A stretch of 64,000 bases of DNA from SIG299 sp964544055 (GCA_964544055.1 CAZJAA010000004.1:1-64000); one strand, 5' to 3'. Positions 54,362 through 63,629 are shown, counted from the first letter of the stretch. Numbers and translations: made by a program. Notes: generated by a model from the letters alone, not told the origin.

Positions 54362-56233
54362 TTAATCCAGTTCTTTCAAGCCTGTATAAAGCTCATAATA
54401 TCTGCCGCCCATCTCTAACAGCTCATCATGGGTACCACGTTCGATAATTTCACCCTGCTCCAGCACCATGATTGCATTCGCATTTCGCACCGTAGACAGA
54501 CGATGTGCAATGACAAACGTTGTCCGGTTCTTCATCAGACGATCCATGCCATGCTCAATATGACGTTCCGTTCTTGTATCAACAGAACTGGTCGCTTCAT
54601 CCAGAACCAGAATCGGTGCCTTGGATATGGCTGCCCTGGCAATATTTAACAGCTGACGCTGTCCCTGACTTAAGTTGGCACCGTCACCGTCTAACATCGT
54701 ATCATAACCATGTTCCAGACGCATAATAAAAGAATGGGCACTGGCAACCTTGGCAGCTGCCTCTACCTCTTCATCCGTGGCATCCAGTCTGCCGTACCGG
54801 ATATTTTCGCGTACCGTTCCGGTAAACAGATGCGTATCCTGCAAAACCATGGCAATGTTCTGTCGTAAGAAATCTTTTTTATAATTGCGGATATTCACAC
54901 CGTCAATTGTGATTTCACCCGACTGGATATCATAAAAGCGATTCAGCAGATTAGTAATCGTGGTTTTTCCTGCACCGGTTGAACCAACAAAAGCAATTTT
55001 CTGTCCCGGCTTTGCATAGAGGGAAATATTCTTTAAAATCACCTTATCCGGATTATACCCAAAAGTAACATCCTTTAACACCACGTTTCCTGCAATTGCT
55101 ACAGGTTCTGCCGCATCCGGTGCATCCGGAAGCTCCGGCTCTTGGTCGATAATGCCAAAGACACGCTCCGCTCCGGCAAGAGCAGAAAATACCGTATGCA
55201 TCTGCATGGAAACCTCATTGATTGGTCTGGAAAACTGCTTCGCATAGTTTACAAAAATCGTCAGACCACCAATATCAAATTTGTTAAGGGCACAAAGAAT
55301 ACCACCGGCAAGGGCTGTAATGGAATAGCTGACCTGACTTAAATTTCCCATAACAGGTCCCATCAGACCGCCCACAAACGATGCCTTAATCTGAGCACTT
55401 CTTAAATTTTCATTTAACTTATCAAACTCTGCCACCGTAGTTTCTTCATGGCAGAACACCTTAATCACCTTCTGTCCGGTAACCGCTTCCTCTACATAAC
55501 CGTTCACCGCACCGATAGCCGCCTGCTGCTCGGAATAAAAGCTGCGGCTGCGCTTTGCAATCATGGCACCTGCCGTAGAAAGCAGCGGAACGGCAATAAT
55601 CGTAATAATGGCAAGAAGCCAGTTTGTGTAAAACATCAGTGCCAGCGTTCCGACCAAAGTAATCACGGCAGAAATAATCTGCGGAATCGTGTTGTTCAGC
55701 ATTTCACCGACTGCATCCACATCATTGGTAAAACGGCTCATTAAGTCACCGTGATTGTTAGTATCAAAAAAGCGGATTGGCAGCTCCTGCATTTTTCCGA
55801 ACAAATCATTTCTCATGTTGCGGATAGCACGCTGGGAAATAGTAACCATGATGCGGGACTGTGCATAGGAACACACCACACTGATGCCATAAACGGCTGC
55901 CATTAACAAAAGCCCTTTCATCAGTGCCGAAACACCACCCGCAAATACCTCTGCCCTTGCCGAGTCTGAAACTGCCAGCACATATTTTCCCGCTGTTTCA
56001 CCAAGGTCATTGATGATTGGGCGCAGCATATAGGAGCCGGCAAGGCTGCATGCCGTATTTGCCAGAACACAAATTAAAACAACAAATAACATCGGAATGT
56101 CATTCCGGATATAGCTGAAAATCCTGCCCATGGCAGCCTTACTGTCGGCAGGCTTTCCACCGGGACCGCCATGTCCGCCGTGTCTGCCCGATCCCATTGC
56201 AGGTCTTTGCTGAAAACCTTTCTTACCTGCCAT
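54362..56233 (-). CDS. Heterodimeric ABC exporter, canonical Walker B subunit
   Basis: A 623-residue half-transporter: Gly/His-rich basic N terminus, six-helix permease at about 30-340 and ATPase at about 380-620. Walker A GSTGAGKTTITNL, Q-loop MVLQDTHLF, signature LSQGQRQLLN (variant of LSGGQ), Walker B ILVLDEATSSVD with catalytic Glu, His in VIAHRLSTV. Its start overlaps the stop of the partner gene (TAATG), showing coupled translation. Resembles BmrCD/LmrCD-type multidrug exporters; substrate unknown. Confidence 0.93.
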   Translation of the reverse strand: MAGKKGFQQRPAMGSGRHGGHGGPGGKPADSKAAMGRIFSYIRNDIPMLFVVLICVLANTACSLAGSYMLRPIINDLGETAGKYVLAVSDSARAEVFAGGVSALMKGLLLMAAVYGISVVCSYAQSRIMVTISQRAIRNMRNDLFGKMQELPIRFFDTNNHGDLMSRFTNDVDAVGEMLNNTIPQIISAVITLVGTLALMFYTNWLLAIITIIAVPLLSTAGAMIAKRSRSFYSEQQAAIGAVNGYVEEAVTGQKVIKVFCHEETTVAEFDKLNENLRSAQIKASFVGGLMGPVMGNLSQVSYSITALAGGILCALNKFDIGGLTIFVNYAKQFSRPINEVSMQMHTVFSALAGAERVFGIIDQEPELPDAPDAAEPVAIAGNVVLKDVTFGYNPDKVILKNISLYAKPGQKIAFVGSTGAGKTTITNLLNRFYDIQSGEITIDGVNIRNYKKDFLRQNIAMVLQDTHLFTGTVRENIRYGRLDATDEEVEAAAKVASAHSFIMRLEHGYDTMLDGDGANLSQGQRQLLNIARAAISKAPILVLDEATSSVDTRTERHIEHGMDRLMKNRTTFVIAHRLSTVRNANAIMVLEQGEIIERGTHDELLEMGGRYYELYTGLKELD

Positions 56234-57966
56234 TATGCACCCACCTCCTGTTCTTCCTGGGAAATGCAGATTTCACGATATGCCTCGCAGTTCTTAAACA
56301 ATTCTGCATGCGTTCCTTCACCCACGATTTTCCCTTCATCAATGACCATAATACGGTCCGCATCCTTTACAGAAGAAATTCTCTGTGCAATGATAATCTT
56401 TGTTGCATCCTTTAACTCATTTTCAAATGCTTCCCGGATTCTGCGCTCTGTTGCCGTATCTACCGCACTTGTGCTGTCATCCAGAATCAGGATTTTCGGT
56501 TTCTTTAACAATGCCCTTGCAATGCAAAGACGCTGCTTCTGTCCACCGGACACATTAACGCCGCCCTGTCCGAGCTCCGTTTCATAGCCATTGGTAAACG
56601 AAGTAACAAAGTTATGCGCCTGCGCACTTTCTGCCGCCGCCTGCACTTGTGCATCTGTTGCATGCTCGTCCCCCCACTTTAAATTTTCCTGAATTGTTCC
56701 GGAAAACAGGACATTTTTCTGAAGCACCATGCCGACACCGTTACGCAGATGCTTTAAGGAGTAATTCTTTACATTGACACCATCTACTAATACTTCGCCC
56801 TCGTCACAGTCATACAGTCTCGGAATCAACTGTACCAGACTTGTTTTTCCAGAACCGGTGCCGCCAATGATACCCACCATTTCACCCGGATTAACCGTAA
56901 AATTCAAGTGGTCCAAAACATAATTTTCGTTTTCCTTATAGTACTTAAAGCACACATTTTTAAACTCTACCTTACCCTTTGTAACAAAAGCATCCTTGCG
57001 TGCTGCCTGCTCATCGGATAAATCCACTACGGTATTTAACACTTCTCCAATACGCTTTGCAGACGCAATCGCACGGGAGCTGTTTAAAATAACCATGGCA
57101 GTCATCATCAGAGACATTAAAATCTGCACAATGTAAGTAGTAAATGCGGTCAGGTCACCAACCTCCATCGTACCGACAATAATCTGACGGCCGGCAAACC
57201 ATACAACGGCCAGCGTTGTAATGTTCATTGCCAGTGTCATAATCGGCATTGTCATAATTACTGTTTTAAACGCATCAATACTTCCTGCACGCAGGTCTTC
57301 ATTCGCCTGGGCAAACTTTTCTTTTTCCTCTTTTTCACGGACAAAGGATTTTACCACACGGATGTTGGTTAAATCCTCCTGCACCGTTGTATTCAAGCGG
57401 TCCAGCTTTTTCTGCATGGCATTGAACTTTGGAAATGCTTTTCTCATCACGAGTACCAGCGCAACCACCAGCACCGGAATTACAACCGCAATTACCGTAG
57501 CAAGACTTGGATTCATGGCAATTGCCATAATCAGCGCACCAATTAGCATACCCGGTGCACGGAATGCCAGTTTAAGTCCCATATTGATAATGTTCTGAAG
57601 CTGCGTAATATCGTTGGTCAGACGAGTCACTAAAGAGCCTGTGCTGAACTTGTCAATGTTGGCAAAGGAAAATTCCTGTACCTTTGTAAAAACATCCTTT
57701 CGAAGCTCTGAGGCAAATCCCACACTCGCCTTGGCACTGAAAAAGCTTCCTCCGATGCCGCCAAGCATCATAACAATTGCCATACCTGCCATAAAAAGTC
57801 CCATCTCAACAATATAACCGGTATTGCCTTCTGGAACGCCGATATTAATAATGTTTGCTAGAAGCTTTGGCATTACCACCTCGCCGACTACCTCCACCAG
57901 CATAAATAACGGCGCCAGCAGAAAATAAACGGCATATGGCTTTACATATTTCATATACTGTTTCAT
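56233..57966 (-). CDS. Heterodimeric ABC exporter, subunit with degenerate Walker B
   Basis: A 577-residue half-transporter with a six-helix permease (about 15-310) and ATPase (about 340-575). Walker A GGTGSGKTSLVQL, signature VSGGQKQRLC is canonical, but Walker B reads ILILDDSTSAVD, with Asp in place of the catalytic Glu (about 56473-56497). This, with the partner's LSQGQ signature, gives one active and one degenerate ATP site, as in BmrCD and TM287/288. The ATG at 57964-57966 has GAGG seven bases ahead. Confidence 0.93.
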   Translation of the reverse strand: MKQYMKYVKPYAVYFLLAPLFMLVEVVGEVVMPKLLANIINIGVPEGNTGYIVEMGLFMAGMAIVMMLGGIGGSFFSAKASVGFASELRKDVFTKVQEFSFANIDKFSTGSLVTRLTNDITQLQNIINMGLKLAFRAPGMLIGALIMAIAMNPSLATVIAVVIPVLVVALVLVMRKAFPKFNAMQKKLDRLNTTVQEDLTNIRVVKSFVREKEEKEKFAQANEDLRAGSIDAFKTVIMTMPIMTLAMNITTLAVVWFAGRQIIVGTMEVGDLTAFTTYIVQILMSLMMTAMVILNSSRAIASAKRIGEVLNTVVDLSDEQAARKDAFVTKGKVEFKNVCFKYYKENENYVLDHLNFTVNPGEMVGIIGGTGSGKTSLVQLIPRLYDCDEGEVLVDGVNVKNYSLKHLRNGVGMVLQKNVLFSGTIQENLKWGDEHATDAQVQAAAESAQAHNFVTSFTNGYETELGQGGVNVSGGQKQRLCIARALLKKPKILILDDSTSAVDTATERRIREAFENELKDATKIIIAQRISSVKDADRIMVIDEGKIVGEGTHAELFKNCEAYREICISQEEQEVGA

Positions 57967-58066
57967 GCTATTCCTCACTTTCCATTATTTTTAAATTGGT
58001 AAGAAGCTGCCACGGTTGCCGCAGATATTCCCATTGTTCCGGCAATGCTGCTTTGCCTCCTGCCAC

Positions 58067-58525
58067 TTAAACACTTTCCGCTTTTTCATTTTTTTTTTCT
58101 GCTCGTACCCTGTCCAATACTGCTTTGTAAATTAAAACAAGATGTGCATCGACATAGCAGAATTTATTCACAAGAAATTCATAGGTTTTTACAAGAAATG
58201 CTGCACTGATAACCAACAGCAGGAAAATCGCATACTTTCGGATAACAAGACTTGCAATAAGCGCAAATGCCACCAGATATTCCACAAAAGCCCACAAATA
58301 ATTTTTTCCGACATAAAACGTTTCCAGCAAGGAACCGTTCAAACGCTCCTGCATCCCTGCCAGATAGGTTTCATCCTTTGCCTGCAGCAGTTGATACAAA
58401 TCATTATATATTTCCGAATTATCCTTTTCTGATTTCCGGATGCTTTGTTTTATAAACAGGGCATATTGCTCATACTTTGCCTGTCCAAATTCTTTCCGCA
58501 ATGTTTTCTTCAGAACATTAAACAC
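58067..58525 (-). CDS. Small membrane protein upstream of the ABC exporter, unrecognised
   Basis: A 152-residue protein with a GTG start (58523-58525) and GAGG seven bases upstream. The N-terminal third is charged and helical (LRKEFGQAKYEQYALFIKQSIRK), followed by two membrane helices near 80-115 and a Lys/Glu-rich tail. No family recognised. It lies 100 bp upstream of the exporter genes in the same direction, so it may be part of that unit, perhaps an accessory or unrelated gene. Confidence 0.65.
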   Translation of the reverse strand: MFNVLKKTLRKEFGQAKYEQYALFIKQSIRKSEKDNSEIYNDLYQLLQAKDETYLAGMQERLNGSLLETFYVGKNYLWAFVEYLVAFALIASLVIRKYAIFLLLVISAAFLVKTYEFLVNKFCYVDAHLVLIYKAVLDRVRAEKKNEKAESV

Positions 58526-58569
58526 GCCTGTACCTCATTTCCTTTTTTCATTTAGTATGTTTTAAATCC

Positions 58570-58675
58570 TCTTACTTATCCGGGCAAAGCACTTCAAAAT
58601 CTGGAAGCTGCCCTTGGTATTTCCTCTGGTAACTAGGTCAGCCCACCATTTTACTTAGCTATGGCTGAATAGTCA
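58570..58675. other. Structured intergenic stretch, candidate RNA element
   Basis: Two hairpins are visible: GGGCA...CTTC / GAAG...TGCCC (58582-58612, with an internal bulge) and TCAGCC / GGCTGA (58638-58668). No T-run follows, and no ORF with a ribosome site is present. On the minus strand it would be the leader of the 58067-58525 gene. I do not match it to any known riboswitch. Confidence 0.35.
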
Positions 58676-58820
58676 ATTTCTCTGACACATTTTTGCACTG
58701 AAATGTTTACAAAAAGTTCATAAGTTATCCACACTATTCTCAAATATGAATGTTATTATAAATACATAAAGATACTACATCTTTTAAAAAAGCCAATCAG
58801 ATATTTTTTTTCATAAAGCA

Positions 58821-58855
58821 AAGCCCGGCAGTTACCCTCCCCCTCTACCGGGCTT
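58821..58855. other. Stem-loop with C-rich loop
   Basis: AAGCCCGG (58821-58828) and CCGGGCTT (58848-58855) pair around a loop rich in C on the plus strand and G on the minus strand (GGGGGAGGG). It has only a weak T-tract on the minus side. It could be a terminator for minus-strand transcription or the base of a small RNA. The stretch 58676-58820 otherwise shows nothing clear. Confidence 0.45.
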
Positions 58856-58944
58856 CTCCTCTGCCCAAAAATAGGGATTCAACCTTGTTCCTGTGAACAG
58901 TAACATAATATTAACAAACTTATATAATTTTTGCAAGGTACTAC

Positions 58945-58973
58945 TTTTCAAGTGCCCAAAAATCTGGTATACT
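58945..58973 (+). promoter_or_regulatory. Probable promoter of upp
   Basis: -35 TTTTCA (58945-58950), 17 bp and -10 TATACT (58968-58973), 52 bp before the start codon. The -35 matches consensus in four of six positions. Confidence 0.6.
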
Positions 58974-59025
58974 ATTCTTTAGAAAATATTTTACAGCACA
59001 AAAGCAGTGCAGAAAAGAGGTACTT

Positions 59026-59655
59026 ATGTCAAAGGTTATGGTTATGGACCATCCACTGATTCAGCACAAAATCGGTATTATGCGTGACAAAAACACTTCC
59101 ACAAAGGAATTCCGCACTCTGGTCGCAGAAGTTGCCATGCTTGTTTATTACGAAGCAAGCCGCAATCTTCCAATGACCGATAAAGAAATTGAAACACCAA
59201 TGGTAAAAACTACCGTAAAGGAAATCGCCGGCAAAAAGCTTTGCGTTGTTCCTATTTTGCGTGCCGGTCTCCATATGGCAGACGGCATCTTAAACCTAAC
59301 TCCAAATGCCAAGGTTGGTCACATCGGTCTTTACCGCAATGAAGAAACCTTAGAGCCTGTGGAATACTTCTGCAAGCTTCCGATTGACGCTGTGGAACGC
59401 GAAATTTTCGTGGTAGACCCAATGCTTGCCACCGGCGGTTCTGCCATTGCCGCAATCGATCTATTAAAAAAGCGCGGCATCAAAAAAATCCGTTTTCTGT
59501 GCCTGATTGCCGCACCGGAAGGTGTCAAGGCATTAACCGAGGCTCATCCGGACGTAGACGTTTACATCGGTGCCCTGGATAAATGCTTAAATGAGCACGG
59601 TTACATTCTTCCGGGTCTTGGCGACGCCGGCGACCGTATCTACGGAACAAAATAA
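59026..59655 (+). CDS. upp: Uracil phosphoribosyltransferase
   Basis: Salvages uracil to UMP with PRPP. The 209-aa protein has the start VMVMDHPLIQHKIGIMRD, the PRPP motif VDPMLATGGSAIAAIDLLK, and the C-terminal uracil-binding IGALDKCLNEHGYILPGLGDAGDR. GAGG is ahead of the ATG. A strong terminator follows. Confidence 0.98.
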   Translation: MSKVMVMDHPLIQHKIGIMRDKNTSTKEFRTLVAEVAMLVYYEASRNLPMTDKEIETPMVKTTVKEIAGKKLCVVPILRAGLHMADGILNLTPNAKVGHIGLYRNEETLEPVEYFCKLPIDAVEREIFVVDPMLATGGSAIAAIDLLKKRGIKKIRFLCLIAAPEGVKALTEAHPDVDVYIGALDKCLNEHGYILPGLGDAGDRIYGTK

Positions 59656-59691
59656 ATATCAAAACACTGCCACCGGGTAGAAGAATGCAAA

Positions 59692-59746
59692 AAAGCATTC
59701 GTCGTACATCATCAGGTCTTAGAAGATGTACTGCGAATGCTTTTTC
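59692..59746 (+). terminator. Rho-independent terminator of upp
   Basis: Two stacked stems: AAAGCATTCG with CGAATGCTTT (outer) and GTACATC with GATGTAC (inner), followed by a T-run. Confidence 0.9.
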
Positions 59747-59821
59747 ATTTCGCCGTCTTTTGACAAAACAAAAAGTTGACAGAGCTTTTTACTCCATAAA
59801 CAACAGAAAGGAATTTTTACT

Positions 59822-60502
59822 ATGACTGCTTTAAAAAAACACCTTGCCGCTTTTAAAACCCTGACTCGCTTTGAGCGTAGACTCTGGCTTTTTTCCCTTG
59901 CCGTTATCCTGCTCTCCGGTCTGATTTCTGCCGTTATGTTTAAAAAAACTGATATTCTGAGTCTGACGGCCTCCGCTATCGGCGTTACTGCCTTGATTTT
60001 TGTAGCTAAAGGTCAGGTACTCGGACAGCTTTTAACCGTTTTGTTTGCCATTTTTTACGGCATCATTTCCGTTTTGTTTACTTATTACGGTGAAATGATT
60101 ACCTATCTTTTCATGACCGCCCCAATGGCCGTGCTGACTGCCATCGAATGGATCAAGCATCCCTACCATAGCACGCAGGAGGTGGCAGTGCATAAGGCAA
60201 GCCGACGCCAGCTTTTCATCATGAGCCTGCTTGCCATTTTAACCACTTCGGTCTTTTACTTTATTTTAAAAGCCCTTGGCACCGCAAACCTGTTGTTCAG
60301 CACCATTTCTGTTACCACAAGCTTCGTGGCATCTTATCTGACCTTTTTACGAAGTCCTTACTATGCCGCCGGATATGCCGCCAATGATGTGGTTTTGATT
60401 ATCCTCTGGACACTGGCTTCCGTGGAGGACTTTTCCTACCTTCCGATGATTGCCTGCTTTGTCATGTTTCTTGCCAACGACCTGTACGGCTTTTATAACT
60501 GA
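59822..60502 (+). CDS. pnuC: PnuC-family nicotinamide nucleoside transporter
   Basis: Facilitator of nicotinamide riboside uptake into NAD salvage; other family members take up thiamine or riboflavin. A 226-residue protein with seven membrane segments. Signatures include GQVLGQLLTVLFAIFYGIIS and SPYYAAGYAANDVVLIILWTLA, the latter the substrate-binding helix region. No vitamin riboswitch was recognised upstream, so nicotinamide riboside is the default guess. Confidence 0.87.
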   Translation: MTALKKHLAAFKTLTRFERRLWLFSLAVILLSGLISAVMFKKTDILSLTASAIGVTALIFVAKGQVLGQLLTVLFAIFYGIISVLFTYYGEMITYLFMTAPMAVLTAIEWIKHPYHSTQEVAVHKASRRQLFIMSLLAILTTSVFYFILKALGTANLLFSTISVTTSFVASYLTFLRSPYYAAGYAANDVVLIILWTLASVEDFSYLPMIACFVMFLANDLYGFYN

Positions 60503-60526
60503 AAAAAAATGCAGCAGCGGCAATTG

Positions 60527-60790
60527 TCATAAAACCAATTGACACACAAGCAGAGCTTCTGCCAGAAGAATGGCAGGAAAGCCGTACTTAAAATACCAAT
60601 GCCTTGTTTTATGCCTAAACCAGTACATTCCAAGCGTTGTACCAAGGGCACCGCCAAGCAGTGCCACAAAAAACAACGTTTTTTCGCTGATGCGCCAGGC
60701 ACCCTTTCTGGCTCTTTGCTTGTCCGACCACATGGCAAACAGACCAATGCAATTAATAATAACAAGATACCCTGTAAAAAAATTTACCAA
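60527..60790 (-). CDS. DUF1294 membrane protein
   Basis: An 87-residue protein with three membrane helices and the DUF1294 signature AMWSDKQRARKGAWRISEKTLFF, then GGALGTTLGMYWFRHKT. Function unknown. A TTG at 60788-60790 has AAGGAG six bases ahead and is the likely start. It overlaps the end of the broken NUDIX frame. Confidence 0.78.
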   Translation of the reverse strand: MVNFFTGYLVIINCIGLFAMWSDKQRARKGAWRISEKTLFFVALLGGALGTTLGMYWFRHKTRHWYFKYGFPAILLAEALLVCQLVL

Positions 60791-60959
60791 CACACGCTCC
60801 TTACGAGCTGCCAAGTAATGCTGCCCTCCCGGATTTTTCCGATTGCCTCGGTCAATGGAAACCACTGCACAGATTCCACTTCACCGGAATCCTTGGTGTT
60901 GTCAGACCGCCTGCCACCTCCAGGCACACCAGAATGACTTCTTTTCCCTGTTTTTTCAT
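60784..60959 (-). pseudogene. Frameshifted C-terminal remnant of a NUDIX hydrolase
   Basis: Translating the minus strand, an ATG that overlaps the cellulase stop (ATGA) reads MKKQGKEVILVCLEVAGGLT, a NUDIX-like strand. After about 60 bases the match moves to another frame: KDSGEVESVQWFPLTEAIGK, then IREGSITWQLVRSV, typical of the C-terminal end of 8-oxo-dGTP phosphatase-like NUDIX proteins. The NUDIX box itself (GX5EX7REUXEEXGU) is absent because the N-terminal part is gone. So this is a decayed gene, probably once part of a NUDIX-DUF1294 pair. Confidence 0.6.
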
Positions 60960-63625
60960 TCTACCGTAACCTTAATTTTTGTCTTTCCGATTTTTTCACC
61001 CATAGCGGTAATCGTGGTGGTTCCGGCTTTTACTGCCGTCACTCTCACGGTAACCATGCCGTTTTCCGGCAATTGTCCATCCATATCGACAATAGCAACA
61101 GAAGCATCCTCCGAAAAGAAAGCAATTTTTTCCGTTGTATTGCCCGGCTCTACCGAAATAACAAACTCCTTTGTTTCGCCCACTTTCATGGTTGCAGACA
61201 CCTCGTCAGTTTTGATTGACGTAATGGCTACCGTTTCTCCGGATTCTGTTGATTCAAACACCAGATTAGAAATGGTGAAAGTTACTTCGATGTGCTTTGG
61301 TTCGGTAATTCCTGCGATATTAAGAGTAAAATCGCTGTTTGCAGTAACTCCCTCCACCGCAGAACCATCCCAGGCGTTCATTGGATCACCGGTATCTAAC
61401 ACACCAGCCTTTAATGCAGTTTTCGGTGCTTTCTGAGTCACGGTCAGTTCCTTGCCGTCAACCACTACCTTATCGTACTGAATTTCACAGGAAGCCACCT
61501 CTGTTTTTGTCTTTACCGCTGTTGTTACAAGATAATCCTTAATATACAGAGAACCAATTCCGCTAAGGCTTGTAACGCCGGCTGCCTTTGCCGCATCTGA
61601 AAGATCTTTTTCGGCATCAATCACAACCGTGTACTGACCGTTACCCGTAATCGTTATTGCTTCTCCGACATCATTACCATAGTAGTTATGAGTACCATCT
61701 GTATAATACGCATTCAATGCCACCTGAATTTCTCCGGCAGATGCCACAGCAGAAACTTTGACCTTGACACTCTTTGTCAATCCGGTAGACGCTTGACACA
61801 TAATGTAAGCAATTCCGGAATTTTTTGCCGTTACCTCACCAAATTCATTCACCGTACAAATTTCTTTATTGGTAGAATAATAAGTAAGAAATGCATCTGT
61901 TGTTTCCGGCTCCAGAGAAGCATTAAGAGAAACATGGGCACCTTGTGTCATGTTAAGCGTTGTCTGCGCAACTGCAATCTTCGTGCATGGTGTTTCCGAA
62001 GTCTGTCCTGCCACAACAACAGTAATGCTTTCTTCCACATCACCATACAGAGAGTATGCCGTAACAAGTGCCGTTCCGATGCTCTTTGCATGCAGCTTTC
62101 CATTGTATACTGTTACCACATCCGGATTGGAGGTTTTCCACACAATAATATCGTTACAGTTCTCCGGAACCTTCGCAGCCGCTATCTGAAAATACTCCGA
62201 AGCTTCCATCGTAAGGCTGTTTTCTTTGGAAAGTTTTTCTGCCTGAAGCTGAATTTCTGTTATTTTTTGAACTTCCGGTTCTTTTGTAATTTCTGTCAGA
62301 CTTTCATAGCCCAAGTAAAATCCACGCATGATACCGTATGTCAGTTCCGGATATAAAAGCTCACAGGTATCACGGCGTATAATTGTAAAGCAGTAATCTG
62401 CGGTATCTGCATTTTCATGGTTAAAGTATCCGGCATCCCAGAGTACAGGAACAATACCGATTTTTTTACACATATAATTGACTGCTTCCAGATAGTACAC
62501 ACGCTCCGAAGTATTGTTTTTATCAATGGCTCCATATTCGCCTAAAATAACCGGATATCCTGCATCAATAAAGCGGGAAAGCTTCTGCATATTTGTTTCC
62601 AGATTCTGTGCCGATTTTTCACTGTAAGTACGGTTTGTCATATTTTCGGCAAGTCCAAACAGCCAGTCATAATCATGCACGGCAAGGAATAAATGTCCGG
62701 CAGCATCCTCCGGCATGGAAAAACCATATTCTTCCTTGGTTGTATTGATAATATTGGTATAACGTCCCGGAACAGACAGCCAGCGTTTTGCATTGTTTCC
62801 ACCGGTTGTGCGCACCGTATCTACAAAAATCTGGTTTAATTCCATGATTACCTGCATATCCTTCTTAATACCTGCATCCGTATTATCCGGACCAACCACT
62901 TCATTCATTGCTTCAAAAATCAGGTGCTCATCATAGTCTTTAAAGCGTTCTGCAATATTCTTCCATACCGCAGCAAACTTTTCCTTGACCGGTGTAATGT
63001 CCTCCGCACCAACACGAAGCCATCCGGTCTGTTCCGCACCGTCGTGATGAATATTAATGATACAGTACATATCCTGGGAAGCACAGTAGTCCACAATTTC
63101 CTGTACACGGGATATCCACTGTTCGTTGATGGCATAACCATTTTCGTCATCAATCATGTTACCCCAGGTCACCGGAACACGCACCGTATTAAAACCGGCA
63201 TCATGCACTGCCGTCATCAGCTTCTTTGTTGTTACATAGGGCTGCCAGAGTGTTTCCAGCGGGGTAAAACCGGTGTGACCATCCATCGTATTTCCAAGGT
63301 TCCAGCCCGTTCCCATCTCAGCCACCATTTCATCCGCTGTCAGCTCACGGAATGCTTCCGTAAACAATTTGCTTTCCGGGGTTGGTTCCGGAGTTGGCTC
63401 TGCCGTCGTTTCTGCTGTTGGCTCCAAAGTCGGCTCCGCTGTTGGCTCCACTGTTGGCTCTAAAGTCGGATCTGCCGTTGGTTCCAAAGTCGGCTGTATG
63501 GTCACTGTTGGTGTCGGTGTTGGTGTCGTTCCTTTCGAAATTCCACATGCTGTCATGGAAAGCACCGTAGCCGCACTCAGTAAAAGTGCCATTGTTCTTT
63601 TTTTCCATGCTTTCTTCTTTTTCAT
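60956..63625 (-). CDS. Secreted GH5 cellulase-type lipoprotein
   Basis: An 889-residue surface enzyme that hydrolyses beta-glucan or related polymers. Lipoprotein signal with lipobox MTAC (Cys27), a repetitive Pro-Thr-Glu linker (about 35-84), a GH5 catalytic domain (about 90-430) and a long C-terminal part with Ig-like Big_2-type domains (about 455-540, 550-635 and 800-889) and an unassigned beta-sandwich between. Catalytic residues: acid/base Glu242 in FEAMNEVVG and nucleophile Glu363 in VILGEYGAID; GTGWNLGNTMDG opens the domain. GGAAGG is ahead of the ATG. Confidence 0.93.
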   Translation of the reverse strand: MKKKKAWKKRTMALLLSAATVLSMTACGISKGTTPTPTPTVTIQPTLEPTADPTLEPTVEPTAEPTLEPTAETTAEPTPEPTPESKLFTEAFRELTADEMVAEMGTGWNLGNTMDGHTGFTPLETLWQPYVTTKKLMTAVHDAGFNTVRVPVTWGNMIDDENGYAINEQWISRVQEIVDYCASQDMYCIINIHHDGAEQTGWLRVGAEDITPVKEKFAAVWKNIAERFKDYDEHLIFEAMNEVVGPDNTDAGIKKDMQVIMELNQIFVDTVRTTGGNNAKRWLSVPGRYTNIINTTKEEYGFSMPEDAAGHLFLAVHDYDWLFGLAENMTNRTYSEKSAQNLETNMQKLSRFIDAGYPVILGEYGAIDKNNTSERVYYLEAVNYMCKKIGIVPVLWDAGYFNHENADTADYCFTIIRRDTCELLYPELTYGIMRGFYLGYESLTEITKEPEVQKITEIQLQAEKLSKENSLTMEASEYFQIAAAKVPENCNDIIVWKTSNPDVVTVYNGKLHAKSIGTALVTAYSLYGDVEESITVVVAGQTSETPCTKIAVAQTTLNMTQGAHVSLNASLEPETTDAFLTYYSTNKEICTVNEFGEVTAKNSGIAYIMCQASTGLTKSVKVKVSAVASAGEIQVALNAYYTDGTHNYYGNDVGEAITITGNGQYTVVIDAEKDLSDAAKAAGVTSLSGIGSLYIKDYLVTTAVKTKTEVASCEIQYDKVVVDGKELTVTQKAPKTALKAGVLDTGDPMNAWDGSAVEGVTANSDFTLNIAGITEPKHIEVTFTISNLVFESTESGETVAITSIKTDEVSATMKVGETKEFVISVEPGNTTEKIAFFSEDASVAIVDMDGQLPENGMVTVRVTAVKAGTTTITAMGEKIGKTKIKVTVE

Positions 63626-63629
63626 TTTC

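Noticed and set aside
60493..60765. 90-residue frame in another phase over DUF1294
   Set aside because: Overlaps a better supported DUF1294 frame that has a family signature and an AAGGAG site.
63369..63500. Short tandem repeats in the cellulase gene considered as CRISPR-like
   Set aside because: They are in-frame PTxEPT linker codons with no spacers; no CRISPR array was seen anywhere in the window.
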